From JAJNNC01 sp038232695 (GTDB lineage: Bacteria > Bacteroidota > Bacteroidia > Cytophagales > Cyclobacteriaceae), in assembly GCA_038232695.1 (NCBI GenBank), contig JBBSNI010000046.1, forward strand, positions 1 to 22,443: 22,443 bases of DNA. Direction: 5' to 3'. The first letter of the stretch is position 1, and each line of letters begins with the position of its first letter. A program made the translations under genes and the position numbers. Of the stretch, positions 15,235-22,443 are shown piece by piece. The notes below the pieces were generated by a model that was given only the letters and a program-made list of their open reading frames with translations, was not told the DNA's origin and searched no databases.

Positions 15235-15972
15235 TCAGGCGATAGGATAGTCGATCAGCTTCTGGTAAGTATCGCGTAGCTTTACAGGAGCGTAGCCCAT
15301 CCGAAACATCGTAAATACGATCAGATTAGCCAGGTTTACCCTGAAATAATTGTTTTTGTCATACTTCCGCGCAGAAACCTGTACTTCTTTGGGAATAATT
15401 TTGAAGGCAGCTTTTTGCTGTGCCCTCAGGATAAAGTCATAATCTTCCATCACCACATAATAATTATCGTACCCCCCCAGGCTGTCAAACAAACTTTTGG
15501 TGACGAAAAGGGTCTGGTCGCCGCCGCGACACGCGATCCTGTCGAAGCGGCTGCAATAGCCATTGATCCTGAGCAACAGTTTGCCGGAGTCAAATCTGGT
15601 ACGGAAACACCCGATCTCATGTCCGGCGCAGTGCGCGTCCAGGATGTCCTGGGCATAGGTAGCAGGTGGCAGGGCGTCGGCATGTACAAAATATAAAATG
15701 TCTCCTTTGGCTCGCTGAGCGCCCAGGTTCATCTGGAATGACCGTCCTTTTTGGGGAGAGACCAACACTTCTACGCCAGGCTGCTCCCGCGACGAGCCGG
15801 CCGGGTCGCCGACCTTGGCACACTGGGCGGCAGCTACCGTGTTATCGGTGCTGCCGCCGTCTACGACCAGCACCTCTTTTACTTGAGCATGTTTGCAGGC
15901 TAACAAATGTTTTATTAAACGGCTTATGTTACTTTCTTCGTTGTATGTCGGAATGATGACACTGATCGTCAT
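15235..15972 (-). CDS. Family 2 glycosyltransferase (TIGR04283-like)
   Basis: The protein has 245 residues. It opens with the GT-A fold start ISVIIPTYNEESNI, then LVVDGGSTDNT (nucleotide-sugar binding), GRSFQMNLGAQRAKGDILYFVHAD (DxD-like HAD at about 97-99) and GGYDNYYVVMEDYDF (the ED catalytic base region). These order and spacing features fit the small soluble 'rSAM/selenodomain-associated' transferase-2 group (TIGR04283), whose acceptors are poorly known. Residues about 54-66 (VGDPAGSSREQPG) look inserted between the helix and the strand VEVLVSPQKGR, where relatives normally run straight on. The DNA there (15775-15814) is GC-rich and self-complementary. The gene is alone, convergent with psd, and has no strong promoter match upstream. 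Confidence 0.85.
   Translation of the reverse strand: MTISVIIPTYNEESNISRLIKHLLACKHAQVKEVLVVDGGSTDNTVAAAQCAKVGDPAGSSREQPGVEVLVSPQKGRSFQMNLGAQRAKGDILYFVHADALPPATYAQDILDAHCAGHEIGCFRTRFDSGKLLLRINGYCSRFDRIACRGGDQTLFVTKSLFDSLGGYDNYYVVMEDYDFILRAQQKAAFKIIPKEVQVSARKYDKNNYFRVNLANLIVFTMFRMGYAPVKLRDTYQKLIDYPIA
15775..15814. repeat. Self-complementary GC-rich insert in the glycosyltransferase gene
   Basis: The stretch holds GGTCG-C-CGACC (15804-15814) and GCGAC (15789-15793) with GTCGC (15805-15809), and codes for 13 extra residues in frame. The same GTCGC/GCGAC pair forms the core of the tsaE insertion at 19601-19611, so the two may be copies of one dispersed palindromic family. Confidence 0.35.
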
Positions 15973-16135
15973 GAAATAAATATTATTTTCAGGAGTCTAA
16001 AAATAAGTGAACAGTGAAGGAACTTTGGAAATACCACTATGTTCAATCTGATTTTGCCCAAAATACGTAAATTTCAATAAAACCGGTTTTTACTTTGTTG
16101 TAAAGACCAAACCTCAAAACCAATAAACAACGAAT

Positions 16136-16960
16136 ATGGAATATCTGAAAATAATTTTCCCGCTACTTTTTACAACCTTTGTGCTGACCATGTGCAGTAC
16201 CTCAAATAATACGGCAAAGTCGGAAGGGGCTGATCCGAACAAAACCTACAAGTACGTAGAACTGTCCAAAGACCTGGTACGGGCTGCCAAAAACAAAACC
16301 GATTATGCCGATACAGAAAGGCAATTAGCTGTTGTGCCTCTGGAGACCCTGGCCGATGAGTTGAGCAGCGACGAAGCCAAAAAAGCTTTCTGGATCAACG
16401 TCTATAACGCCAACGTACAGCTTATTCTTAGCAAAAACCCCGAACTGTTTGAAGACCGGGGCAAATTTTTCGGAAAAGACCGTATGACCATCGCCGGAGA
16501 AGAGCTAAGCTTTGATGAAATTGAGCACGGCATTATCCGGGGCTCCAAAATCAAATGGCTGCTAGGGCTGGTCAAAGACCCGTTTGTGAGCAAATACGAG
16601 CGCAAGCTGCGGGTAGACGATACCGACGGACGCATCCATTTTGCCCTCAACTGCGGAGCGGCAAGCTGCCCCTACGTGGCGATCTATAACGCCAAAACGA
16701 TGAACAAGCAATTAGACATTGCCGCCCGCCAATACCTGCAACAGACCAGCGACTATAAGCCGGAAGAAGAAAAAGTGTACGTCACAAGCCTGTTCAGTTG
16801 GTTCCGCGGCGACTTCGGCGGCAAAAGCGGCGTTCGTAAGTTCCTCAAAAAATACGAAGTCATTCCCGAAGATGCAAAACCTGACCTGGAATTCAAGAAA
16901 TATGACTGGACACTGGAGTTGGGGAATTTCAAGGAGATCAATGTAGCAGATGCTTCGTAA
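16136..16960 (+). CDS. DUF547 domain lipoprotein
   Basis: The protein has 274 residues. A short signal ends in a lipobox (VLTMC, Cys20), so it is an exported lipoprotein. The DUF547 pattern is clear: KAFWINVYNANVQLIL, LSFDEIEHGIIR, DGRIHFALNCGAASCPYVAIYN (with the conserved cysteines of ALNCGAASCP), and LFSWFRGDFGG. The function of DUF547 is not established; the conserved cysteine and histidine pattern suggests a hydrolase- or transferase-like fold. It is a single gene. The 163 bases upstream show only partial promoter matches (TTACTTTG near 16090). A terminator lies 150 bases after the stop. Confidence 0.85.
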   Translation: MEYLKIIFPLLFTTFVLTMCSTSNNTAKSEGADPNKTYKYVELSKDLVRAAKNKTDYADTERQLAVVPLETLADELSSDEAKKAFWINVYNANVQLILSKNPELFEDRGKFFGKDRMTIAGEELSFDEIEHGIIRGSKIKWLLGLVKDPFVSKYERKLRVDDTDGRIHFALNCGAASCPYVAIYNAKTMNKQLDIAARQYLQQTSDYKPEEEKVYVTSLFSWFRGDFGGKSGVRKFLKKYEVIPEDAKPDLEFKKYDWTLELGNFKEINVADAS

Positions 16961-17063
16961 AAAGGTGTTAAGTAGTCATGCATAAGTAATACGGCATTTC
17001 TTTACTGTAAGTACTTCATAATTAACATCTTAGGATTCACTAAAATATGCATCGGTACTTAAT

Positions 17064-17187
17064 GTGTCAATGTGCGAAGGTGTTAATGTATTTAAGGCGA
17101 AACGACTCCTCGACATCAAGGTTAACTTCTTTGTCGATTTTTTTTACTTTAACACACTAACACTTTAACACCCTCGCCCATTAACAC
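17064..17187. repeat. 26-base imperfect inverted repeat around a terminator in the convergent gap
   Basis: The arms 17064-17089 and 17162-17187 match in 22 of 26 bases when one is read in reverse complement; the shared theme is GTGTTAA next to GCGA-GGTG. Further TTAACAC copies lie nearby (about 17150-17170), and GGTGTTAA also occurs at 16964. The repeat encloses the terminator at 17110-17145 and lies between two convergent genes. Confidence 0.6.
17110..17145 (+). terminator. Intrinsic terminator of the DUF547 gene
   Basis: TCGACA (17110-17115) pairs with TGTCGA (17132-17137). Inside, AAG/CTT can pair over GTTAA. Eight T follow (17138-17145). It is nested in the larger inverted repeat. Confidence 0.65.
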
Positions 17188-17206
17188 TTTCCTATTGCCT
17201 GAACAC

Positions 17207-18319
17207 TCAAAAAGCCTCCCCGATTGTCAGGTAAAAGCCGCTGGAGTTTTTGGCAAAGCCTGCATCCAGGCGTAAGTTGATCTTCTTTTCTTTGTCCAGC
17301 AGAAAGCGGATGCCTCCACCGAAGGCATAGCGAAAATCTTGCACCTGAAAGTCGCGGAGGCGGTGCGCTACAGCCCCGTAGCTGGCAAACCCGGCCAACC
17401 CCAGCCGCCAGATGATGGGCGCGCGGTATTCGGCTTGCAGCACCAGCAGGTTCCTGTCGCGGTAGCGCCCTTCAAAGTAGCCGCGCATTTTCTTGGAGCC
17501 TCCCAGCAAGGCCAACTGGTTGAAGGGCGGGCTGCCAGTCATTATTACCGAATAAAAGTTCAAAGCCAGCACATGCGGCAGATTGCGTATCGGAAAGTAG
17601 CGGCTGGCGTCCAGCGAATAGGTCGTATAACGAAAGTCGCTGCCGGTCAGGTCGCCATTGCGTTGCACAAAGAACTCGGTATACATGCCCAGCCGGGGAA
17701 AAAATATATTATCCCGTGTATCATAAATACCGACCACACCCGGACCGGAAGTTACCCCGCCGCTGCTGCCGGTGATATTTTCATCCATCAACATACCTGC
17801 CGTGTCGAGTTCGGTGATGTTAAAGTCCTCAAACCAGTACCGCACCCCGGCGTAGAGCGAAGGTTGTACCAGCTTCAGAAAGTTCACCCGTATCCGCGGA
17901 TACCGGACGCTGTAGGTTTCTTCAAAGTCAGGGTCTACTTCGTTGCCGATGCCAAAGAACTTATATACATAGCGGTAGTAGCCTACCTCACCATAGCTGT
18001 AATACTTTTCATTTTGCAAATAAAGCTGAAACGGAAAATAGACGAGTATTTGGTTCTTTAGCGTATACGCCAGCCCGATCTGCACCTGGGAAGGACGCGA
18101 GGCGGCAGGCTCCTGCCTGGAGCGGAAAGCATAGATACCGGCTGCCCCGAAGCCAAAATCAGTTTCCGGCGTATAAAAAACCAGCGGGAAAGCGTAAAAA
18201 CTGTTGGTGCTGTCCTGTAAATTGCGCTCCTGCGCCATTAACTCCGCAGGCAGCAGATTTATGAAAAGCCAGAAAAAGTAAGAATACGGAATTCTAAAGT
18301 CTTGTTTTTGTAATAGCAC
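17207..18319 (-). CDS. Outer membrane beta-barrel of the Omp85/surface antigen (D15) type
   Basis: The protein has 370 residues, with a signal sequence ending LMAQE, then alternating aromatic beta-strands to the C-terminus (ending YLTIGEAF). The segment LALLGGSKKMRGYFEGRYRDRN matches the conserved L6-loop region (RGY/F motif) of the Omp85 superfamily barrel. There are no POTRA domains before the barrel, so this is a barrel-only member, in the outer membrane, with unknown cargo or lipid substrate. The start is GTG at 18319; no ATG precedes the signal sequence. It lies 20 bases after ald and is probably the last gene of the porX operon. Confidence 0.8.
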   Translation of the reverse strand: MLLQKQDFRIPYSYFFWLFINLLPAELMAQERNLQDSTNSFYAFPLVFYTPETDFGFGAAGIYAFRSRQEPAASRPSQVQIGLAYTLKNQILVYFPFQLYLQNEKYYSYGEVGYYRYVYKFFGIGNEVDPDFEETYSVRYPRIRVNFLKLVQPSLYAGVRYWFEDFNITELDTAGMLMDENITGSSGGVTSGPGVVGIYDTRDNIFFPRLGMYTEFFVQRNGDLTGSDFRYTTYSLDASRYFPIRNLPHVLALNFYSVIMTGSPPFNQLALLGGSKKMRGYFEGRYRDRNLLVLQAEYRAPIIWRLGLAGFASYGAVAHRLRDFQVQDFRYAFGGGIRFLLDKEKKINLRLDAGFAKNSSGFYLTIGEAF

Positions 18320-18339
18320 TTTATTGAGTTAATTCCATA

Positions 18340-19560
18340 TCAAAACCGTGCCGCCATGAGCAGGTTGAGGTCTTTGAACTTCATATTAAATTTGCGCCCG
18401 ATGGCGGCATTGGTCAGGCTGCCCCGGTACGCATAGATGCCTTTCATAAACCATTTATGGCTGTACATCATCTCGTCTACACCGCCTACATCGGCAATTT
18501 GTATGAGTATCGGCGTAAAGATATTGCTAAAAGCATTGGTCGCTGTGCGGGCTACCCGGGAGGCAATGTTGGGCACACAGTAGTGAATGACATTATATTT
18601 TCTGAACACCGGCTTTTTTAAGGTCGTCAGTTCGGAGGTTTCTATACAGCCGCCCTGGTCAATGCTTACATCGATGATAACAGATTCTTCCTTCATATTA
18701 GCTACCATTTCTTCCGTAACGATCATGCGGTTGGTGCCTTTTTCTGCCCGGATAGCACCGATCAGCACATCAGCATCTTCTAGCACTTCGCTCAACATAG
18801 AAAGATCCATGGTAGAGGTGTAAAGCGGCTGCCCCAACGCATGTTTGATCCTGCGGAGTTTGTAAAGCTGATTGTCAAAGACCATCACCTGCGCGCCCAG
18901 ACCCAAAGCCGCCCTGGCAGCGTACTCGCCTACCGTGCCGGCGCCCAGGATCACTACGCGGGTCGGCGGTACGCCTGTGATGCCTCCCAGGATGATGCCC
19001 CGTCCGTTGGTGGCGCTGCTCAGGTATTGCGCGGCAATGTTCATCACCGTGCTGCCGGCAATCTCGCTCATGGCTCTCACCACCGGCATTCCCCCTACTT
19101 TGTCTTCAATAAACTCAAAAGCGATCCCGGTGATCTTCTTTTTGTTGATCGCCTGGATAAACTCAGGCTTCTGGTTGCCCAACTGAAGGGCGGAGACCAG
19201 GCAGGCACCGGGTTTGATCAGCTCGATCTCATCAGGGGTAGGCGGCTCTACTTTCAGCACAATGTCTGCCTCATAGGCTTCTTTGGCAGAGTAGACGATC
19301 TTGGCCCCGGCCTCACTGTACTCGTTGTCGGAGTATTTGGAGGCCGTGCCTGCCCCGGTCTCCACCATGATCTCGTGCCCCCGCCCGGTAAGCACCGCCA
19401 CAGCGGCCGGGGTCAGCAGCAGGCGGTTTTCCTGCAAGGATATTTCGCGGGGAAGTCCCAGGTTCAGCGCACGGCTCCCCTCTTTGACCTTGAGGAGTTG
19501 TTCCTGCGGATGCAGCGCCTGTTTAGCAAGTTCCTTAAAACCAGTTAGCTGTTCGCTCAT
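18340..19560 (-). CDS. ald: Alanine dehydrogenase homologue lacking the catalytic histidine
   Basis: The protein has 406 residues, about 35 longer than usual at the N-terminus. It belongs to the alanine dehydrogenase/pyridine nucleotide transhydrogenase alpha family, which reversibly converts L-alanine and NAD to pyruvate, ammonia and NADH. Seen: R46 in ENRLLLTP, K103 in VLKVEPP, the Rossmann motif GAGTVG (206-211), D301 in VSIDQGG, and N331 in YCVPNIA, all matching active-site residues of the Mycobacterium tuberculosis enzyme. The usual catalytic histidine in the LHL motif aligns with Q126 (LVSALQLG). The start ATG overlaps the stop of tsaE by four bases (ATGA). The family is certain; alanine as substrate is not. 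Confidence 0.88.
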   Translation of the reverse strand: MSEQLTGFKELAKQALHPQEQLLKVKEGSRALNLGLPREISLQENRLLLTPAAVAVLTGRGHEIMVETGAGTASKYSDNEYSEAGAKIVYSAKEAYEADIVLKVEPPTPDEIELIKPGACLVSALQLGNQKPEFIQAINKKKITGIAFEFIEDKVGGMPVVRAMSEIAGSTVMNIAAQYLSSATNGRGIILGGITGVPPTRVVILGAGTVGEYAARAALGLGAQVMVFDNQLYKLRRIKHALGQPLYTSTMDLSMLSEVLEDADVLIGAIRAEKGTNRMIVTEEMVANMKEESVIIDVSIDQGGCIETSELTTLKKPVFRKYNVIHYCVPNIASRVARTATNAFSNIFTPILIQIADVGGVDEMMYSHKWFMKGIYAYRGSLTNAAIGRKFNMKFKDLNLLMAARF

Positions 19561-20093
19561 GATTTCTCTAAATAAATATTTCTGGTCATGCCCGCCAGCC
19601 GTCGCTGCGACCGGGACGGCATCCCCAGTGGATACTGTCCGCTGGGCGGCATTCCGCTGGTCATGTCTGACCTGGGCGGCATACCGCTCCTATCCTCCTC
19701 TAAGGCTAACCTGATGCGCAGGTTTCTCTCAGGAATCAGCGACTCCACCTGGGAAGGCCATTCCACAAAACAATGATGACCTGAATAAAAGTACTCTTCT
19801 GCCCCAATATTTAGGGCTTCTTCTAGGCTGTTGATTCTATAAAAATCGAAATGATAGAAAATCCTGTCTTCTTTATTTCTGTATTCATTGACAAGCGCAA
19901 AAGTAGGACTATTGACTACATCCTGTACACCCAAAGCATGACAAATGGCTTTGATCAATGTCGTTTTGCCGACGCCCATAGCACCTTCAAAAAGCCAGAC
20001 TTTTTCGTCTCCGGCAAAATCAATGATCTGCCGGGCTGTCTGCGCTAACTGGTCAATATGTTGGTAAGGCAATACCAAATGGCGTTCAGGCAT
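19557..20093 (-). CDS. tsaE: tRNA threonylcarbamoyladenosine biosynthesis ATPase TsaE with a C-terminal repeat insertion
   Basis: The protein has 178 residues, longer than the usual 135-160. TsaE is the ATPase partner of TsaB/TsaD in making the t6A modification at position 37 of tRNAs that read ANN codons. Walker A is GAMGVGKTT (37-45), followed by the family motifs SPTFALVNEY, FYHFDFYRI and HHCFVEWPSQ (Walker B-like). Between the strands LRIRLALEEDRS and RNIYLEKS lie about 34 extra residues (137-170) rich in G, M, P and S with a ten-residue period. Removing them restores an ordinary TsaE C-terminus. The gene overlaps porX by eight bases and ald by four. The core is intact, so activity is likely kept. 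Confidence 0.93.
   Translation of the reverse strand: MPERHLVLPYQHIDQLAQTARQIIDFAGDEKVWLFEGAMGVGKTTLIKAICHALGVQDVVNSPTFALVNEYRNKEDRIFYHFDFYRINSLEEALNIGAEEYFYSGHHCFVEWPSQVESLIPERNLRIRLALEEDRSGMPPRSDMTSGMPPSGQYPLGMPSRSQRRLAGMTRNIYLEKS
19584..19685. repeat. In-frame repeat insertion in the 3' end of tsaE
   Basis: On the plus strand, units beginning GGCAT-CC recur every 30 bases (about 19618, 19648 and 19678), each ending near CTGGGC. Next to them is a palindromic part: GCCGTC (19598-19603) with GACGGC (19615-19620), enclosing GTCGC-T-GCGAC (19601-19611). It adds a Gly-Met-Pro-rich segment of about 34 residues to TsaE. Confidence 0.6.
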
Positions 20094-21645
20094 TCTTAGT
20101 TTGTAAGGTAATGATCGGGATGATCATCTCTTCCAAAGATACACCTCCATGCTGGAACGTATCTTTATAGTAATTCACATAGTAATTATAATTATTGGGA
20201 TACGCAAAGAAATAGTCCTGCGTGGCAAAAGCATAGGTAGTCGATACATTTACTTTAGGCAGAAACAGACTTTCCGGTCTCTTAATGGCAAAGATCTTAT
20301 TGCTGTCAAAGTTCAAATTTTTGCCTTGTTTATAGCGCAGGTTGGTATTGGTGTTACGGTCGCCGATGATCTTGGCCGGGCGTTTGACCCGGATCGTCCC
20401 ATGATCGGTCGCGATGACGACTTTGGCGTTCGTCCGGGCTATTTTCTTGAACAACTCCAGTAGCGGGGAATGCAGAAACCAGGATTTAGTGATAGAGCGG
20501 TACGCCGATTCGTCGGGAGCCAGTTCGCGGATCATTTCCAGGTCGGTACGGGCATGAGAGAGCATATCCACGAAGTTGTACACGATCACATTTAGCGCAT
20601 TGCCCATCAGGTTGTTGACAGAATCTACCAACTGCCGCCCCTGCTGGGTTTGGGTGATCTTGTGGTAGCTGCATTTCACATCTAAGCGTTGTTTTTTTAG
20701 CTGCCGCTTCAAAAATTCAAACTCGCTGTTGTTTTTTCCTTCTTCCTCGTCTTCCCCTACCCACAGGTCCGCGTGGTACTTGACCATATCGGAAGGTAAC
20801 ATGCCCGAAAAGATAGCATTTCTGGAATAAGCCGTCGTGGTAGGCAGGATAGAATAAAAAGCACTTTCTTCAACCAAATTGAAATACTCGGTGATGACAG
20901 GCTCCAGCACTTTCCACTGATCGTACCTTAAATTATCTATCAATATAAAAAAAAGCGGCTGTTGCTGACTGATCAGCGGGAACACCTTTTTGAGCATCAA
21001 CTGGTGAGAAAGCAGGGGCTTGTCAGCGTTCACATCGTTGAGCCAGGATTCGTAATGGTCGGTAATGAAGCGGGTGAAGTTGTTGTTGGCTTCCTCTTTT
21101 TGCATATCCAGCACTTCCGACATGCTTTTTTCTTCGGTATTATCGATTTCTAGTTCCCAAAAGATCAGCTTTTTGTAGACTTCTACCCACTCTTCGTGGT
21201 TCATCTCGTCGTTGTAAGCCATGCTGATATTGCGGAAATCCTGCTGATAGCTCTGGTTGGTTTTTTCGGATACCAGCCTTTTGTTGTCCAGTATTTTCTT
21301 GACAGAAAGCAAAATTTGGTTAGGGTTCAGCGGTTTGATCAGATAATCGCTGATCTTGGCGCCAATCGCCTGTTCCATGATCATTTCTTCTTCGCTTTTT
21401 GTGATCATAACGACCGGCACGTTAGGCTTGGCAGCCTTGATAAAGTCCAGGGTTTCCAGTCCTGTCATGCCGGGCATGTTCTCATCGAGGAAAACAATGT
21501 CAAAATTCATTTTCTCAATCTTGTCAATGGCGTCGGCTCCACTGTTGACCGTAGTGACATCATACCCCTTTTTCTCTAAAAACAAGGTATGGGGTTTGAG
21601 CAGGTCTATCTCGTCGTCGGCCCACAAAATAGTATATCTTTGCAT
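20086..21645 (-). CDS. porX: PorX: response regulator with a PglZ (alkaline-phosphatase-fold) effector domain
   Basis: The protein has 519 residues. The receiver domain (1-120) has the acidic pair D10/D11, phospho-acceptor D54 in FLDENMPG, T82 and K104 in YLIKPLNP. A helical linker follows, then a PglZ domain (about 210-515) with metal-site residues D237 (LIDNLRYDQW), the threonines 269-271 (LPTTTAYSRN), D360 and H364, D414-H415 (ATDHGT), and H499 (FQHGG). This is the architecture of PorX, the response regulator of the PorXY system that controls type IX secretion and gliding in Bacteroidota. In known PorX proteins the PglZ domain is a zinc phosphodiesterase. porY is not in the window. porX starts the operon with tsaE, ald and the barrel gene. 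The start is ATG at 21645. No clear TAnnTTTG box was seen upstream. Confidence 0.93.
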   Translation of the reverse strand: MQRYTILWADDEIDLLKPHTLFLEKKGYDVTTVNSGADAIDKIEKMNFDIVFLDENMPGMTGLETLDFIKAAKPNVPVVMITKSEEEMIMEQAIGAKISDYLIKPLNPNQILLSVKKILDNKRLVSEKTNQSYQQDFRNISMAYNDEMNHEEWVEVYKKLIFWELEIDNTEEKSMSEVLDMQKEEANNNFTRFITDHYESWLNDVNADKPLLSHQLMLKKVFPLISQQQPLFFILIDNLRYDQWKVLEPVITEYFNLVEESAFYSILPTTTAYSRNAIFSGMLPSDMVKYHADLWVGEDEEEGKNNSEFEFLKRQLKKQRLDVKCSYHKITQTQQGRQLVDSVNNLMGNALNVIVYNFVDMLSHARTDLEMIRELAPDESAYRSITKSWFLHSPLLELFKKIARTNAKVVIATDHGTIRVKRPAKIIGDRNTNTNLRYKQGKNLNFDSNKIFAIKRPESLFLPKVNVSTTYAFATQDYFFAYPNNYNYYVNYYKDTFQHGGVSLEEMIIPIITLQTKNA

Positions 21646-21686
21646 CAGGTGCGTTAAATTTTGAAAGTGATTAAACCAATGGGTGT

Positions 21687-21714
21687 CAAGGACGTTCCTT
21701 GTATGTTAGTATAC
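21687..21714. promoter_or_regulatory. Two adjoining palindromes in the porX / HD-gene intergenic region (possible operator)
   Basis: CAAGGA-CGT-TCCTTG (21687-21701) has perfect six-base arms. It shares its last G with GTAT-N6-ATAC (21701-21714). The first lies 42 bases upstream of the porX start and both lie upstream of the divergent HD gene. The symmetry would suit a dimeric regulator, but no regulator is known from the sequence. Confidence 0.35.
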
Positions 21715-21781
21715 TCCTCATGTCTTCGAAAAGTTAAAAGAAGCGCGTATACCTATTGGAAATAACAAGTTAGTAAAACCA

Positions 21782-22443
21782 TTGAACAAAAGAAAAGTTT
21801 TTAACGATCCGGTATATGGCTTCATCAACATACCCTGCGATCTGATCTTTGATATTATAGAGCATCCTTATTTTCAAAGGTTACGCCGCATCAAGCAAAT
21901 GGGTATGGCAGACTATGTATACCCGGGCGCCTTACACACCCGTTTTCATCATGCGCTGGGCGCCATGCACCTGATGCAAAAAACCCTGGAAAGCCTGCGC
22001 TACAAAGGACAGGAAATCTCCGACGATGAATGCGAAGCCGCCTTGATCGCCATCCTGCTGCACGACATCGGGCATGGCCCTTTTTCTCATGCCCTGGAAT
22101 ATGTGCTGCTACCCCATGCTGGGCATGAGTACCTTTCCGAACTCATCATCAAGAAATTATACGAAACCCTGGGTGGAAACCTTGCCCTGGCACTTCGGAT
22201 ATTTACCGATACCTACGAGCGAAAGTTTTTTCACCAGTTGGTCTCCAGCCAGCTTGACATAGACCGGCTGGATTACCTCAAACGCGACTGCTTTTACACC
22301 GGCGTATCGGAAGGAGAGATCGGCGCCGACCGTATCATCAAGATGCTGGACGTACGCGACGACCAGGTGGTCGTAGAAGAGAAAGGCATCTACAGCATTG
22401 AGAACTTCCTGAACGCCCGGCGCCTGATGTACTGGCAGGTATA
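21782..22443 (+). CDS. HD-domain phosphohydrolase (3' end outside the window)
   Basis: The first 220 residues are present; the frame is still open at the right edge. The start is taken as TTG at 21782, because the frame upstream has no ATG or GTG back to a stop at 21707, and the N-terminus MNKRKVFNDPVYGFI is what the family usually shows. HD-domain metal ligands are visible: H56/H57 in RFHHALGAMH, the H94-D95 pair in LLHDIGHGPFSH, and D159/D161 in QLDIDRLDYL. It resembles the dNTP triphosphohydrolase-related COG1078 group of HD proteins; the substrate is not known. It is divergent from porX. Confidence 0.88.
   Translation, partial: MNKRKVFNDPVYGFINIPCDLIFDIIEHPYFQRLRRIKQMGMADYVYPGALHTRFHHALGAMHLMQKTLESLRYKGQEISDDECEAALIAILLHDIGHGPFSHALEYVLLPHAGHEYLSELIIKKLYETLGGNLALALRIFTDTYERKFFHQLVSSQLDIDRLDYLKRDCFYTGVSEGEIGADRIIKMLDVRDDQVVVEEKGIYSIENFLNARRLMYWQV

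Noticed and set aside
18841..19548. Plus-strand frame of 235 codons opposite ald
   Set aside because: It is antisense to a clear dehydrogenase family gene; the composition reflects the complementary codon bias.
19584..19685. CRISPR-like array
   Set aside because: The repeat units are only about 30 bases apart with no unique spacers, are imperfect, and are in frame within tsaE.
21720..21737. ATG at 21720 as a start for the HD gene
   Set aside because: It is in another frame and meets a TAA after five codons.

Overview
The window looks like chromosome of a Bacteroidota bacterium, most likely a member of the Cytophagales. Evidence: a PorX-type response regulator with a PglZ domain (the regulator of the type IX secretion system), Bacteroidota-type promoters (TTG, about 20 bases, TAnnTTTG), weak Shine-Dalgarno signals, an AT-rich intergenic background with GC-moderate genes, and family choices typical of that group (DUF2007, DUF547 lipoprotein, Bacteroidota-type alanine dehydrogenase). 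Nothing in the window gives a species.

Layout. (1) 1-7700, accessory and catabolic region: the 3' end of a PhoD-like metallophosphatase gene, a serine hydrolase of the class C beta-lactamase family, a probable tiny gene of 21 codons on the minus strand with its own promoter and a shared terminator, then a minus-strand pair of exported lipoproteins: a very large beta-propeller/HEAT/cytochrome c protein and a neutral ceramidase-like hydrolase. (2) 7749-9646, minus: dusB coupled to an EamA transporter gene. (3) 9831-11776, plus: CPBP-family membrane protease, DUF2007 protein and cdsA, all overlapping. (4) 11863-13137, plus: glutamate dehydrogenase with its own promoter and terminator. (5) about 13190-14481: a solitary IS200/IS605-type element carrying only tnpB, with structured ends, ending 18 bases before psd. 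(6) psd (plus), facing a family-2 glycosyltransferase (minus). (7) A DUF547 lipoprotein (plus), facing a minus-strand operon porX - tsaE - ald - outer membrane beta-barrel. (8) The 5' part of an HD-domain phosphohydrolase gene, divergent from porX, running off the right end.

How the parts fit together. cdsA (CDP-diacylglycerol) and psd (phosphatidylethanolamine) are two steps of one phospholipid pathway. They are now separated by the glutamate dehydrogenase gene and the tnpB element. The porX operon joins a secretion/gliding regulator to tRNA t6A synthesis, an amino-acid-dehydrogenase-like protein and an outer membrane protein, with overlapping reading frames suggesting translational coupling.

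The items most worth a second look are the tnpB element and its probable guide RNA, the tiny gene at 2790-2855, the in-frame repeat-like insertions in tsaE, the glycosyltransferase and possibly the ceramidase, the loss of the catalytic histidine in the alanine dehydrogenase homologue, and the inverted repeat around 17064-17187. No tRNA, rRNA or CRISPR array was seen. All family names come from reading motifs; no database search was run.
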